Source: Treponemataceae bacterium (GTDB lineage: Bacteria > Spirochaetota > Spirochaetia > Treponematales > Treponemataceae). Taken from it: 64,000 nucleotides of DNA. The translations under genes were made by a program, and so were the position numbers. Under the pieces are notes generated by a model, which saw nothing but the letters and a program-made list of their open reading frames with translations, was not told the origin of the DNA and did no database searches. This document shows, piece after piece, positions 1-8,343 of this stretch (positions within the stretch are counted from its first letter, which is position 1; every line of letters starts with the position of its first letter). The stretch covers positions 1-64,000 of the forward strand of contig JAKSTU010000005.1 of the NCBI GenBank assembly GCA_024402435.1, given 5' to 3'.

Positions 1-172
1 TCGCGTGTATGACAACGTGCTTTGTCAGTGTATAATGCCCCCGCTGTGTCATGCCGCCAAAAATGGACGCAGTAAATTCTCCAGTTTGTCATGTTGAGCG
101 GAGGCACAGCCGGAGTCGAAACATCCAACAAAGCGTATAAAGTTATGAGGAGATCCTTCGACTTCGCTCAGG
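1..172. repeat. Dispersed-repeat cluster before the tandem array
   Basis: Seen: several short motifs of the TGTCATG / ATGACA family, including a copy of TGTCATGTTGAGCG followed by GTCGAAACATC (about 88-125) and a copy of CCTTCGACTTCGCTCAGG leading into ATGACA (about 154-178). The first motif recurs at 39675-39702. No coding frame with a start signal is convincing here. The window opens inside similar sequence, so the cluster probably extends to the left. Function unknown; it behaves like a dispersed intergenic repeat. Confidence 0.75.
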
Positions 173-345
173 ATGACAATGCAGTTCGCGCGTATGACAA
201 AGCGTTGTCGCGTATGACAATGCAGTTCGGGCGTATGACAATGCAGTTCGCGCGTATGACAAAGCGTTGTCGCGTATGACAAAGCGTTGTCGGGTATGAC
301 AATGCAGTTCGCGCGTATGACAATGCAGTTCGCACGTATGACAAA
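173..345. repeat. Tandem array of two alternating 20/21-bp units
   Basis: Seen: eight complete units all starting with ATGACAA and a partial ninth. Type A (21 bp) reads ATGACAATGCAGTTCG plus a five-base tail CGCGT, GGCGT or CACGT. Type B (20 bp) reads ATGACAAAGCGTTGTCGCGT with minor changes. The order is A B A A B B A A then a partial B. The array begins exactly where the dispersed repeat ending CTCAGGATGACA ends, so it may have grown from that element. There are no spacers, so it is not a CRISPR array. Confidence 0.9.
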
Positions 346-390
346 GTTTTCTGCCGCGGGTACTGAATTGCCGGTGAGAGTCATATCCTG

Positions 391-419
391 TTGAAACAAA
401 CAAATCCATTCGATATAAT
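391..419 (+). promoter_or_regulatory. Consensus promoter of tpiA
   Basis: TTGAAA at 391-396, a 17-nt spacer and TATAAT at 414-419. It lies about 70 nt upstream of the tpiA start, so the transcript has a conventional leader with a Shine-Dalgarno. Confidence 0.8.
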
Positions 420-491
420 TTTATCCGTCATATGACTTTTGCCGCATGCAGCACTTTGCAGCGGATAAAACAATATTTACAGGAGACTCCT

Positions 492-1241
492 ATGAGACAG
501 ACGTATATCGCCGGTAACTGGAAAATGAACAAAACAAAGACTGAAGCTGTTGAGCTTGCAAAAGGTCTTGTTGAAGCCCTCAAAGACGGAAAAAACAAAT
601 ACATGATCGCTCCGTCATTTACAAATCTTGACGCTGTAGGACAGATCATCAAAGGATCAAATATCCGCCTTGGTGCACAGAACATGTCTACAGAAGAAAG
701 CGGAGCTCACACTGGTGAAGTTTCTGTTCTTATGCTCAAAGATCTGGGAGTTCAGTCTGTAATTCTCGGTCACTCAGAACGCCGCCACATTTACGGTGAA
801 GATGATGCAATGATCAACAAAAAAGTCAAACTGGCTTTGGCACATGGTCTTGAAGTTGTTCTCTGCATCGGAGAACTTCTTGAAGAACGCGAAGCCGGAA
901 AAGCAGAAGCTGTTTGTGAAGAGCAGACACGCAAAGGTCTTGAAGGCGTAACAGCTGAACAGATGGCAAATGTTGTTATCGCATACGAACCCGTTTGGGC
1001 AATCGGTACAGGAAAAACAGCAACTCCTGATGATGCAGAAGCAATCCACGCATACGTACGCAAAGTTCTTGCTGATATGTACGGTGCTGCTGTTGCTGAC
1101 AATGTAATCATTCAGTACGGCGGATCAATGAAACCCGAAAACGCAGCTGACCTTCTGGCAAAAGCTGATGTTGACGGCGGACTTATCGGTGGTGCTGCAC
1201 TCAAAGTAGATTCTTTCGAAAAAATCTGCAAAGCAAACTGA
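492..1241 (+). CDS. tpiA: Triosephosphate isomerase
   Basis: Interconverts dihydroxyacetone phosphate and glyceraldehyde 3-phosphate in the cytoplasm. The 249-residue length is normal for this TIM barrel. Visible family signatures are GNWKMN with substrate-binding Asn9 and Lys11, GHSERR with catalytic His94, and AYEPVWAIGTG with catalytic Glu166. The ATG at 492 is chosen because AGGAG at 481-485 lies six bases before it; an upstream in-frame extension to 432 is not supported by similarity. The gene stands alone between a consensus promoter and a strong hairpin terminator. Identification is secure. Confidence 0.98.
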   Translation: MRQTYIAGNWKMNKTKTEAVELAKGLVEALKDGKNKYMIAPSFTNLDAVGQIIKGSNIRLGAQNMSTEESGAHTGEVSVLMLKDLGVQSVILGHSERRHIYGEDDAMINKKVKLALAHGLEVVLCIGELLEEREAGKAEAVCEEQTRKGLEGVTAEQMANVVIAYEPVWAIGTGKTATPDDAEAIHAYVRKVLADMYGAAVADNVIIQYGGSMKPENAADLLAKADVDGGLIGGAALKVDSFEKICKAN

Positions 1242-1281
1242 TTTGTGATTCTGCGGCGGGTTGAAAAGCCCGCTCAGTTGC

Positions 1282-1334
1282 AAAAAAGGCTTGGTCATCA
1301 CGCAACTGTGTTGAACAAGCCTTTTTTGTTTTTT
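1282..1334 (+). terminator. Rho-independent terminator after tpiA
   Basis: Perfect 12-bp arms AAAAAAGGCTTG and CAAGCCTTTTTT around a 22-nt loop, ending in a T tract. The A-rich left arm lets it also stop leftward transcription from the convergent GGDEF gene. Confidence 0.9.
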
Positions 1335-1383
1335 GCCCGGTTTATCGGTTTTTCCTGCCACAGCCGGATCGGGTTTTTCAGCT

Positions 1384-3336
1384 TTATTTGCGGCCTTTGT
1401 GTCTCATCCGCTTGATCTGATACTGTTTGTTGTCCGCCAGTGTGAGAAGCCGTTTCAGTTCGTAATGGTACTCGTCATAAACTGCCGCGCCCATACTTAT
1501 GGAAATGTCAAAATCCATTGAATTGACCCTGCAGTATTCTTTTGTAGTGTCTTCAATTTTCTTCTCTACGGCGCTGATCTGATATTCTTTAAGACCGTTT
1601 GCTACAATTGCGAATTCATCACCGCCCATGCGTGCAACAACATCGTTCTGCCGGAAACAGTTCTTAAGCACGTCAGCAACGGCTTTTATCGCCTTGTCAC
1701 CCGCATCATGACCGAATGTGTCGTTGATGACTTTAAGGTTGTCCATGTCGCAGTAAAAAATCAGTCCGCTGGACTTCATCCCGAGAGAAAAATCAATCAG
1801 TCTCTGTCCGTAGTCCATAAAGCCGCGTCTGTTGAAAATACCTGTAAGTTCATCGGTTCTGCTGACTTCGGAAAGCTTGAGGTTTTCTTCCATCAGTTCG
1901 GTGTTCTTCTTCTGTTTTTCGGTGTAATTGAATGCATTTACAATGGAGTTTGAAAGAGCTTTCATATACACGTTGTAAAGTGTCAGGTCACGTCTGCCAA
2001 GTTTGTAAATCATGTATCCGTAAATCAGCTTTCCGTAAAAAATCGGCTGAAGAACAAACTGTTCAAATCCCTCAGAGGCATTTTCCCTGATGAAGAATTT
2101 TTCGGAAGGATTGACGAATCTTGTGTCATCGATTGTGACTACGCCCTGTTCCGTATCAATGTAGGCATAAAGCTGCGCTTTTTCAGGAATGATGAAACCG
2201 TCTCCACGCTCATGGAGAAAAGGCTTTTTGTACAGATAGACACTCATGAAAGAAATATCAACTTCGTTCAGAAGTTTGGGAAGCCGCATGAAAAGGTTGT
2301 CAAGAATTTCGGTATTCTGGATGAAGTCCATCATGTAATACAGATTCATCATGTCTATGTTCTGCTGCATGATGCTCAAAGTCTGGGGATGCTGTCTGTT
2401 CCGCAGTGTCTTTTTGCCCTTTGAATCGATATAACGTGTAATGGGATCAAAAAGATCAACACATCCGCATGATTTTCTGTAAAAAGGCGCTGCATTGACT
2501 TTGCATGCATGGGTTTCCGATTTTCCGCCTTCGATTTTCTGCATCAGAAGTTCTGTGGCTTTTGCTCCCTGTTCTTCTATCTGCTGACTAATTGTTGAAA
2601 GTGTAATGGGAAAGGATTCGCAGTCATCGCAGTTGTCATAACCTACGACAATAACGTCTTTCGGAACTGCGACCCCCAGCTCGGTGAGCACGTCGATTGC
2701 CGCAATGGCCATACGGTCGTTTGCACAGATAAAAGCATCAAAATTGACGTCTTCACGGGATTTGAGTCTTTCCCTCAGAAAAATTGTCGTGTTGGAATGG
2801 GTAAAATCACCGTCAAAAACCAGATTCTGGTCAAAGTGCATTCCGTATTCGGAAATCAGTTTTCGGTACATTTCATACCGTTCTTCAGCTTCCACAGAAT
2901 GTGTCATGCTTGCTGAAAGAAAAGCGATTTTTTTGCAGCCGTGGACTTTTGTCAGATGATCAAAAACCTGTCTGAAACCGGCTTCGCAGTCAACGTAGGT
3001 GTAGTCAATTTCTTTGATGCCAAGATCAACACCAACTGAAACAATGGGCTTGTGAAGAAAGGGCGAAAGAAGTTCGGAAAATTCTTTTTGTGAAAAGGCG
3101 CTCAGAAAAACGCCGCTTATTATGATGATTCCGTCAATTTCTTTCAGTTTCAGGAATTCAGAGCCGGTCCAGAACTGATATTCGAACATTCCGTAAGGAT
3201 ATTCCGGAAGTTTTACGGGACAAACAAGGAGTGTGACTGGCTTGTCTTCACAGAACTGCTTGATTCCGCGTATGACGTCACCGGTGTATGAATCGTTGAG
3301 ATCCTGAACCATTATGGCCAATGTGTATCGTTTCAT
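1384..3336 (-). CDS. Diguanylate cyclase with LacI-type periplasmic-binding-fold sensor
   Basis: Predicted cytoplasmic c-di-GMP synthase of 650 residues. Residues about 5-290 look like the sugar-binding domain of LacI/GalR regulators (for example ANDRMAIAAIDVL and VPKDVIVVGYDN), but no helix-turn-helix precedes it and there is no signal peptide. A linker of about 190 residues follows. Residues about 485-650 are a GGDEF domain with DELTGIFNRRGF, GGDEF at 571-575 and an RxxD (RQND) inhibitory site five residues upstream, so activity and product inhibition are both expected. Start supported by GGAGGG about eight bases before ATG. Inference: a small ligand, perhaps a sugar, controls c-di-GMP output. 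The ligand cannot be read from sequence. Confidence 0.88.
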   Translation of the reverse strand: MKRYTLAIMVQDLNDSYTGDVIRGIKQFCEDKPVTLLVCPVKLPEYPYGMFEYQFWTGSEFLKLKEIDGIIIISGVFLSAFSQKEFSELLSPFLHKPIVSVGVDLGIKEIDYTYVDCEAGFRQVFDHLTKVHGCKKIAFLSASMTHSVEAEERYEMYRKLISEYGMHFDQNLVFDGDFTHSNTTIFLRERLKSREDVNFDAFICANDRMAIAAIDVLTELGVAVPKDVIVVGYDNCDDCESFPITLSTISQQIEEQGAKATELLMQKIEGGKSETHACKVNAAPFYRKSCGCVDLFDPITRYIDSKGKKTLRNRQHPQTLSIMQQNIDMMNLYYMMDFIQNTEILDNLFMRLPKLLNEVDISFMSVYLYKKPFLHERGDGFIIPEKAQLYAYIDTEQGVVTIDDTRFVNPSEKFFIRENASEGFEQFVLQPIFYGKLIYGYMIYKLGRRDLTLYNVYMKALSNSIVNAFNYTEKQKKNTELMEENLKLSEVSRTDELTGIFNRRGFMDYGQRLIDFSLGMKSSGLIFYCDMDNLKVINDTFGHDAGDKAIKAVADVLKNCFRQNDVVARMGGDEFAIVANGLKEYQISAVEKKIEDTTKEYCRVNSMDFDISISMGAAVYDEYHYELKRLLTLADNKQYQIKRMRHKGRK

Positions 3337-3579
3337 CAGACAAGCCCTCCCGCGTCCATTCTAATACGATTTTCTTCTTGAAGCAACACGAATGAATTCT
3401 GCAGGCCATATATGAAAAAATAACTGCACTTACGCCGAAATCCTGACAAAAAATTGCGGTGCAACAAGTTGCAAGTGATTTCCTGTCAGGCTCCGGGTGC
3501 GTTCCGTTATTTTTCCACTGCAAACAGTATTCACAAAACTCGGCATTGGAACCTGTATGCATAAAACACGCCAAACCGC

Positions 3580-3608
3580 TTGAACTGGCTCTTTTTTCAT
3601 GGTATTTT
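3580..3608 (+). promoter_or_regulatory. Promoter giving a probable leaderless mRNA
   Basis: TTGAAC at 3580-3585, 17-nt spacer, TATTTT at 3603-3608. The first plausible ATG (3615) lies six bases after the -10 box, where transcription would start. No Shine-Dalgarno is present. Confidence 0.65.
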
Positions 3609-3614
3609 TTCTTT

Positions 3615-4277
3615 ATGTTTATTTATCTGCTCTGTGCAATACCAGCTGTTTCACTTTTGCTCCATCAGTCTGTTCCGGACAAAACTTCCCGTGCCGCACG
3701 CCGGGGAATTTTTTATCTTGGTCTGGTACTTTCTTTCCTGTATACATTGGCTTCTGTTTTTCTCTTCAGTTCATACCGTCTTGCCCCTGAAGACTTTTAC
3801 AGCAACTGGTTTTTCTGCTTTTCCATGGAGACCGCAATTCCTCTGGCTCTCTGCTTTGTTTTCTTTGCTGTTTTCGGACGCGGAAGCCTTTCTTTCAAAC
3901 TTGACAACGCCGTAGCCTACATTCTGGGATTTTATGCCATTTTCCTGCCTTTCAGGATTATTTCGATGAACAAAAGCTATGATGCATTTCTGCTTTTCTG
4001 GTATCCGTCCCTTATTGTGGCAATGGTACTGCTCATCCGTTTTGCATGCCTTTTCATCCGCCTGCTGAATCCTTCCCGAACATCTCTGAAAGTTGTTTCA
4101 ATTATTCTGACTGTTTTTGCCGTGCTGATTGCACTGATAATGCCTTCTCTCATCTGGACCATGTATTTTCTTTGCATCAAGCCGGGCCTTTATCTTGCAC
4201 TTTCCATTGTCACACTGGTTCTTGCAGTTGCAGGAAACGGAGTAGTGCAGTTTTTTGTGATTAAAAACCATGAATGA
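3615..4277 (+). CDS. Multi-pass membrane protein, probable 7TM sensor partner of the next GGDEF gene
   Basis: A hydrophobic protein of 220 residues with about seven membrane segments and short polar loops. It resembles the 7TM sensory modules often found at the N-terminus of bacterial histidine kinases and diguanylate cyclases, but I cannot assign a named family with certainty. The ATG at 3615 is chosen because a good promoter ends six bases before it; a longer frame from 3459 would start upstream of that promoter. The 3' end overlaps the following diguanylate cyclase by eight bases, implying translational coupling. Inference: the pair is a split version of a membrane-bound cyclase. Confidence 0.7.
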   Translation: MFIYLLCAIPAVSLLLHQSVPDKTSRAARRGIFYLGLVLSFLYTLASVFLFSSYRLAPEDFYSNWFFCFSMETAIPLALCFVFFAVFGRGSLSFKLDNAVAYILGFYAIFLPFRIISMNKSYDAFLLFWYPSLIVAMVLLIRFACLFIRLLNPSRTSLKVVSIILTVFAVLIALIMPSLIWTMYFLCIKPGLYLALSIVTLVLAVAGNGVVQFFVIKNHE

Positions 4278-5412
4278 TTTTTCCGCCGGCAATCTTGAAA
4301 AGTATGATTATCTGCAGCAGACCGGAATCCTTGCTTCTCTTGAAAACCTGAAGCGCGAAAACAGGGAACTTAAGCGCACTGTCCGTGATATTTCCAGTCT
4401 GATTTCTTTTACTGATATTGATTCCATGCTGGATTATCTGATCGGACAGTTTCTTGATTATTTCATGCCGCAGTCCGTGCTTTTTGTGGTAAAAATTCCG
4501 CGGAAAGAGGAATTGAGGCAGTTTTTTTATCAGCGGATGACCCGTTCAAACTACCGGCTTCCCGCCGGATCTTTTGAAACTCTGTTCAAATATTTTTCCG
4601 GATTTACACCTTCTGAACTTTACGGAAAAACTTTTTCTTCTGATGAAATCCGTTCCGAACTGGACAGCTCTGTTCTGGACACACTTTATTCAGATCTCAA
4701 ACCCAAGTTCATCATTCCGCTGGTCGGAATCGGCGGCGTTTACGGAATAAGCATAATCAGCGAAAGAATTGTGGGAAACGACTACTCGGCTGCAGAACTT
4801 GATTATATGCACCGGATGTTTTCTGTGCTGTCGGTTACAATGCAGAACGGCCTTCATTACGAATCATCGATTTCTGACCCGAAGACAGGGCTTTATACCT
4901 GCGACTACTTTTTTACCCGTCTTGCAAACAGCATTGCCGCAAGCCGCCGTTATGGACGGACTTCTGCAATGCTCATGCTGGATATAGACCATTTCAAGCG
5001 GTTCAATGATACATACGGGCATCTTGTGGGCGACAAAGTTCTGATTGCTTTGTCAGAAACTTTGAAGCGCGTTGTCCGGGCTGGGGACTGTGTGGCCCGT
5101 TTTGGCGGCGAAGAATTTTCAGTTCTGCTGTCCGAGTGCCGCAGGGACAATGTGTTTCCTGTTGCGGAAAGAATCCGTAAGGCCGTGGAAAACATGAACT
5201 TTCAGGACAAAGGACAGGTTATTCCGGTTACGGTCAGCATCGGCGGCTTCTTTTTTTCCGACATGCCGAACATTACACCTGACTACATTACTTCCCGCGC
5301 TGACAAAGCTTTGTATTATTCCAAGGAGCACGGACGGAACAGAACCACGGTTTTCATGCCGGGACTTCTGGACCGGGCAAACCTGGAACTGAATCAGGAA
5401 CAGACAGACTGA
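4270..5412 (+). CDS. Diguanylate cyclase (GGDEF domain)
   Basis: Predicted c-di-GMP synthase of 380 residues. The N-terminus has a short coiled-coil-like stretch (about 15-45), then a GAF-like region (about 45-210) without recognisable ligand residues. The GGDEF domain begins near 215 with SDPKTGLYTCDYF. The signature is GGEEF at 279-283, with an RxxD inhibitory site (RAGD) five residues before it. It has no membrane segment of its own and starts inside the preceding 7TM gene, so it probably receives its signal from that protein. No Shine-Dalgarno; expression relies on coupling. Confidence 0.88.
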   Translation: MNDFSAGNLEKYDYLQQTGILASLENLKRENRELKRTVRDISSLISFTDIDSMLDYLIGQFLDYFMPQSVLFVVKIPRKEELRQFFYQRMTRSNYRLPAGSFETLFKYFSGFTPSELYGKTFSSDEIRSELDSSVLDTLYSDLKPKFIIPLVGIGGVYGISIISERIVGNDYSAAELDYMHRMFSVLSVTMQNGLHYESSISDPKTGLYTCDYFFTRLANSIAASRRYGRTSAMLMLDIDHFKRFNDTYGHLVGDKVLIALSETLKRVVRAGDCVARFGGEEFSVLLSECRRDNVFPVAERIRKAVENMNFQDKGQVIPVTVSIGGFFFSDMPNITPDYITSRADKALYYSKEHGRNRTTVFMPGLLDRANLELNQEQTD

Positions 5413-5451
5413 ACTGCCGGAACTTTTGGGCAGGTGAGGAAAGTTTCGGTA

Positions 5452-6042
5452 TTATTTGGCTGCTTCCCTAAGTTCCTTCTTTTCAAGAACATTTCTTGTT
5501 CTCATGAGGCGGGGCAGGTTATACCGCAGAATCATGTAAGGCATCATGCTCAATACAAAGTTTATGATGCATAATGGAAAGGGAATAAAGAAACACAGGT
5601 TTCTTGGGTAAAAAAGAATCAGCAGAAAACCCAGAATTGCGTTTGAAAGATGAATTGCAGCACCGTAATTGCATTCAAGAATAAATCTTTCGATATATTC
5701 CCGGCTTCTTGGATCAGCGATTGTCTTCTTGCTGAAATTCGTAAAAACACCAAGTTCCAGAACATGATCCTTCCAATTTTTTACACCGAGTTTTTCGTAA
5801 AGTTTTACTTCCCATTCAGGAACAGTGTGGATTTTGGCTTTGTAGTCAAACCATTTTTCAGGCAGAGCACGGCGGATAAAAGTTGCAAGGATTCCGTCAA
5901 TGGCAATTACACCCACAGCACCAAGTATGGAAGAAAGGATTATGTAAAGAGCGGAAAGATTGTAAAACTGACTGTTGATCAGCAGATTTACGAGTGCAAC
6001 AATACCGACACCACCCAATATGGAAACAAGATATAAAGCCAT
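5452..6042 (-). CDS. CrtO-like membrane acyltransferase (putative)
   Basis: A protein of 196 residues with two hydrophobic hairpins flanking a conserved-looking core (about 60-105) that reads LPEKWFDYK, then WEVKLYEKLGVKNWK. This is the pattern I associate with the glycosyl-4,4'-diaponeurosporenoate acyltransferase (CrtO) family, which acylates a glycosylated lipid. Last gene of an operon with GT8 and PlsC-like genes: its ATG lies one base after the preceding stop, with GAGG upstream. Inference: it acylates a glycolipid made by its neighbours rather than a carotenoid, since no carotenoid genes are seen. Confidence 0.55.
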   Translation of the reverse strand: MALYLVSILGGVGIVALVNLLINSQFYNLSALYIILSSILGAVGVIAIDGILATFIRRALPEKWFDYKAKIHTVPEWEVKLYEKLGVKNWKDHVLELGVFTNFSKKTIADPRSREYIERFILECNYGAAIHLSNAILGFLLILFYPRNLCFFIPFPLCIINFVLSMMPYMILRYNLPRLMRTRNVLEKKELREAAK

Positions 6043-6043
6043 G

Positions 6044-6913
6044 TTAATCCTCTGTAATATAAGTTAAAGGCATTTTGTAAAAATCTTCGTAGCAGTTTTT
6101 CCAGACTTCGTAGTTTTTGCTTCTGAGGTAATCAATGTTTTCTCTTTCTGATTTTTCCGGGTCGGGATAAATTGGCTCAAGAATATTCACCGTATATTCC
6201 TGAACAGGAAAACCGTCATTATCAACATCATCCGAATCAGTCATTGTAATGAAAACCGGCAGAACAGGAGCAGCTGCTTTTGCCGCAAAGAGAAAAGCAC
6301 CTCTTTCCATGGGGCGGGGTTTTCTGTAATTCCACCACATTCCCTGTTCAGCATAAACAAGAATTTTTTTCTTTTTTGAAAGAAGTTCTGTTATGGCCTC
6401 TCTGAAAAGCTTCATGCATGAAAGATTGGAACTGAGGGGCAGAGTGTTGCAGTGCCGGAACAGAAGTCCGTAAAATCCCGGGAATGAAGTAAAGTTGCCT
6501 TCGCGGATCACTTTGTAAAGATTTGCCTTGATGTAGGGATAAAAAGCATAGTGAAGTGCAAAGTTGTCAAAAGCATTGAAGTGATTGCAGGTGATGATCA
6601 CACCTTTGTCAAGGACAGCTTCAAAATTTTCGATTCCCTTGATTTCTTTTATCCTGAGAGCCTTTTGCTTTACCAGCTTTTTTATGAAATTCCAGGCAAT
6701 TTTATTGACAAAAAAAGTGAGTATCTTGTTCGAAAACTTTTTGTTGAGGTAATCCACTTTGTCTGCAGTAAGCGGAACTGTGGGAGGATCATCTTCAACA
6801 TCCTTGGACCACCAGCCTTTCTTTTCATACTCATCTATGCGTTCAAGAATCTTGAGCCGGTCCGTTTCCTTTTTTACCACTTGCTGTATTTTATTTGCTG
6901 CCATTTCAGTCAT
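6044..6913 (-). CDS. PlsC-type lysophospholipid/glycerolipid acyltransferase
   Basis: A 289-residue protein with the acyltransferase signature NHFNAFD (HX4D), followed by a glycine-containing YAEQGMW block and a PVLPVFI segment typical of 1-acylglycerol-3-phosphate acyltransferase-like enzymes. It would transfer an acyl chain to a lipid acceptor at the inner face of the membrane. The start overlaps the end of the glycosyltransferase gene by eight bases and the next gene starts one base after its stop, so the three are co-translated. A second possible start lies nine bases further in. The acceptor is unknown. Confidence 0.8.
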   Translation of the reverse strand: MTEMAANKIQQVVKKETDRLKILERIDEYEKKGWWSKDVEDDPPTVPLTADKVDYLNKKFSNKILTFFVNKIAWNFIKKLVKQKALRIKEIKGIENFEAVLDKGVIITCNHFNAFDNFALHYAFYPYIKANLYKVIREGNFTSFPGFYGLLFRHCNTLPLSSNLSCMKLFREAITELLSKKKKILVYAEQGMWWNYRKPRPMERGAFLFAAKAAAPVLPVFITMTDSDDVDNDGFPVQEYTVNILEPIYPDPEKSERENIDYLRSKNYEVWKNCYEDFYKMPLTYITED

Positions 6914-7928
6914 TTGATTTGAACCTTTCTTTTAAGCCGATAAGTTTTGAAATCAACTTAAGGTTGTTGATTCTTACAAGACCTTTTGCTTTCTGGTTTT
7001 CAAATTTCACCACTGTATTGCAGTAGTTGTTGGGATTATTTGAATCTTCAATAGCCATCTGAACAAGATTTTCATACTGTTTTCGGTCTCTGGCCTTAAG
7101 ATCGTCACCATAAGCATCCCGCATTGCAAGAATCTGGTCATAAAAATCAGTTTCTTTCGCATATTTCCAGAAATATTCCTGGTAGAGCACGTTGTCATAA
7201 TGCCAAGGCTTCCAGTTGATCTTGTAATGAATCAGTTTAAGGTCTTTGTCATCAAAGTCAGGATTTTTGTACGCGGTTTTGTTCCATCCCAAGTCCACAA
7301 GTTTGACTTTTCCTTTGAGAAGAACATTCAGGTAGTCTTCGTCCTGAGTAACTCGGAAAGTGTACTGCTTTGAAAGCTCAACGAATTTTTCCGCAATCTT
7401 GAATTTTAGGAAGCGTTTGTTGTTGATGAGCAGAACACCTGCATTGAAATATGTTTCTGTTGGCACTCCAAGATTTTTGACCGTGTAGTCACCGAAAACT
7501 TTTACAGTCTGCATTACTTCTTCAACCGCTGCGGCCGCATAGTAATCATTGATATCCGTGTTGTAAAGTTTTGAAATGTCATCAAGAACGATAATGTCGC
7601 AGTCAAGATAAAGGACTTTGTCATAATCAGGGAACAGATCAGGAATAAAGAATCTGTAATAAGTTTCCTTTGAATAATAATCCCTCAAATGGAACAGATC
7701 CTGGATTTTGTCAAGTTCATTTTTGAGTGAAATGAATTCGATGCTGGAATTTTTTGTCAGAACTTTACGGATTCTTTCTTGGAGCGATTCCTCAAGAGAT
7801 GTTGTAAGAACATAAATCTTGTAAAAATAATCTTCAGATGCATTCTGCAAAAGGGAATTCAAACTGACTGTCAAAAAAGGGGCGTAATTAGCGTCGGTAG
7901 CAAAAAAGATAGGTATTTCTCTGGTCAT
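6906..7928 (-). CDS. Family 8 glycosyltransferase
   Basis: A 340-residue retaining glycosyltransferase. Seen: an N-terminal IPIFFATDANYAPFL block, the metal-binding DxD motif in YLDCDIIVLDDISKLY, and a C-terminal LIHYKINWKPWHY segment, all as in GT8 enzymes of the LgtC/galactinol synthase type. The start at 7928 is preferred over a 20-residue longer frame because a promoter (TTGACT, 18 nt, TACTAT) ends six bases before this ATG, implying a leaderless transcript. First gene of the operon with PlsC-like and CrtO-like acyltransferases. Likely role: glycolipid or surface glycan synthesis; sugar donor unknown. Confidence 0.85.
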   Translation of the reverse strand: MTREIPIFFATDANYAPFLTVSLNSLLQNASEDYFYKIYVLTTSLEESLQERIRKVLTKNSSIEFISLKNELDKIQDLFHLRDYYSKETYYRFFIPDLFPDYDKVLYLDCDIIVLDDISKLYNTDINDYYAAAAVEEVMQTVKVFGDYTVKNLGVPTETYFNAGVLLINNKRFLKFKIAEKFVELSKQYTFRVTQDEDYLNVLLKGKVKLVDLGWNKTAYKNPDFDDKDLKLIHYKINWKPWHYDNVLYQEYFWKYAKETDFYDQILAMRDAYGDDLKARDRKQYENLVQMAIEDSNNPNNYCNTVVKFENQKAKGLVRINNLKLISKLIGLKERFKSND

Positions 7929-7934
7929 TTTGAC

Positions 7935-7964
7935 ATAGTAACTTAGTTTTGTTGAATAAGTCAA
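7935..7964 (-). promoter_or_regulatory. Promoter of the GT8-PlsC-CrtO operon
   Basis: On the minus strand TTGACT (7964-7959), 18-nt spacer, TACTAT (7940-7935), then six bases to the ATG at 7928. No Shine-Dalgarno fits in that gap. Confidence 0.65.
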
Positions 7965-8000
7965 CAAATGGGATTGCGGATGCTGCACGTTTTTCAGTTG

Positions 8001-8324
8001 CTACAGACTGTGGGATTTCATTTCTTTTACCAGTGCCAGAACTGATTTTTTGTCACTTTCGGAAAGGGTGTCAAAAGTTTCTGCCACAAAGCGGGCATCA
8101 GAGGAAAAGGATTTTCCGTGTTCGTTTTTTCCGGTGACAAGGTATTCCACAGTAACGCCCAAAGCCTTTGCAATCGTTACTGCGTTCGTAGCCTTGGGTT
8201 CAACTGAATTGGTCTTCAAATAAGTTTTCAATGTATTTTCACTAATTCTAGTTTTCGATGCCAGTTCTTTTATAAGCCAGCCTTTAGAATCCAGCATAAA
8301 TCGAAGGTTTTCTTTGAAGCTCAT
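8001..8324 (-). CDS. XRE-family transcriptional regulator, probable controller of the adjacent R-M gene
   Basis: A 107-residue protein with a helix-turn-helix at about residues 15-65 (IKELASKTRISENTLKTYL, then ALGVTVEYLVTG), as in Cro/C1 and restriction controller proteins, plus a short acidic C-terminal tail. It is divergent from the restriction-modification gene. The 130-bp gap holds a perfect 22-bp palindrome and several half-sites, the arrangement expected of an autoregulating controller. TAATCT lies six bases before the ATG, so its mRNA may be leaderless. The target is inferred from position only. Confidence 0.8.
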   Translation of the reverse strand: MSFKENLRFMLDSKGWLIKELASKTRISENTLKTYLKTNSVEPKATNAVTIAKALGVTVEYLVTGKNEHGKSFSSDARFVAETFDTLSESDKKSVLALVKEMKSHSL

Positions 8325-8343
8325 ACGACGAGATTAGTTAAAA

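Noticed and set aside
173-345. CRISPR array in the left-end tandem repeat
   Set aside because: Units are directly adjacent with no spacers, and no cas gene is in the window.
2684-2959. Small open frame opposite the LacI-GGDEF gene
   Set aside because: Shadow of the sensor domain; no start signal.
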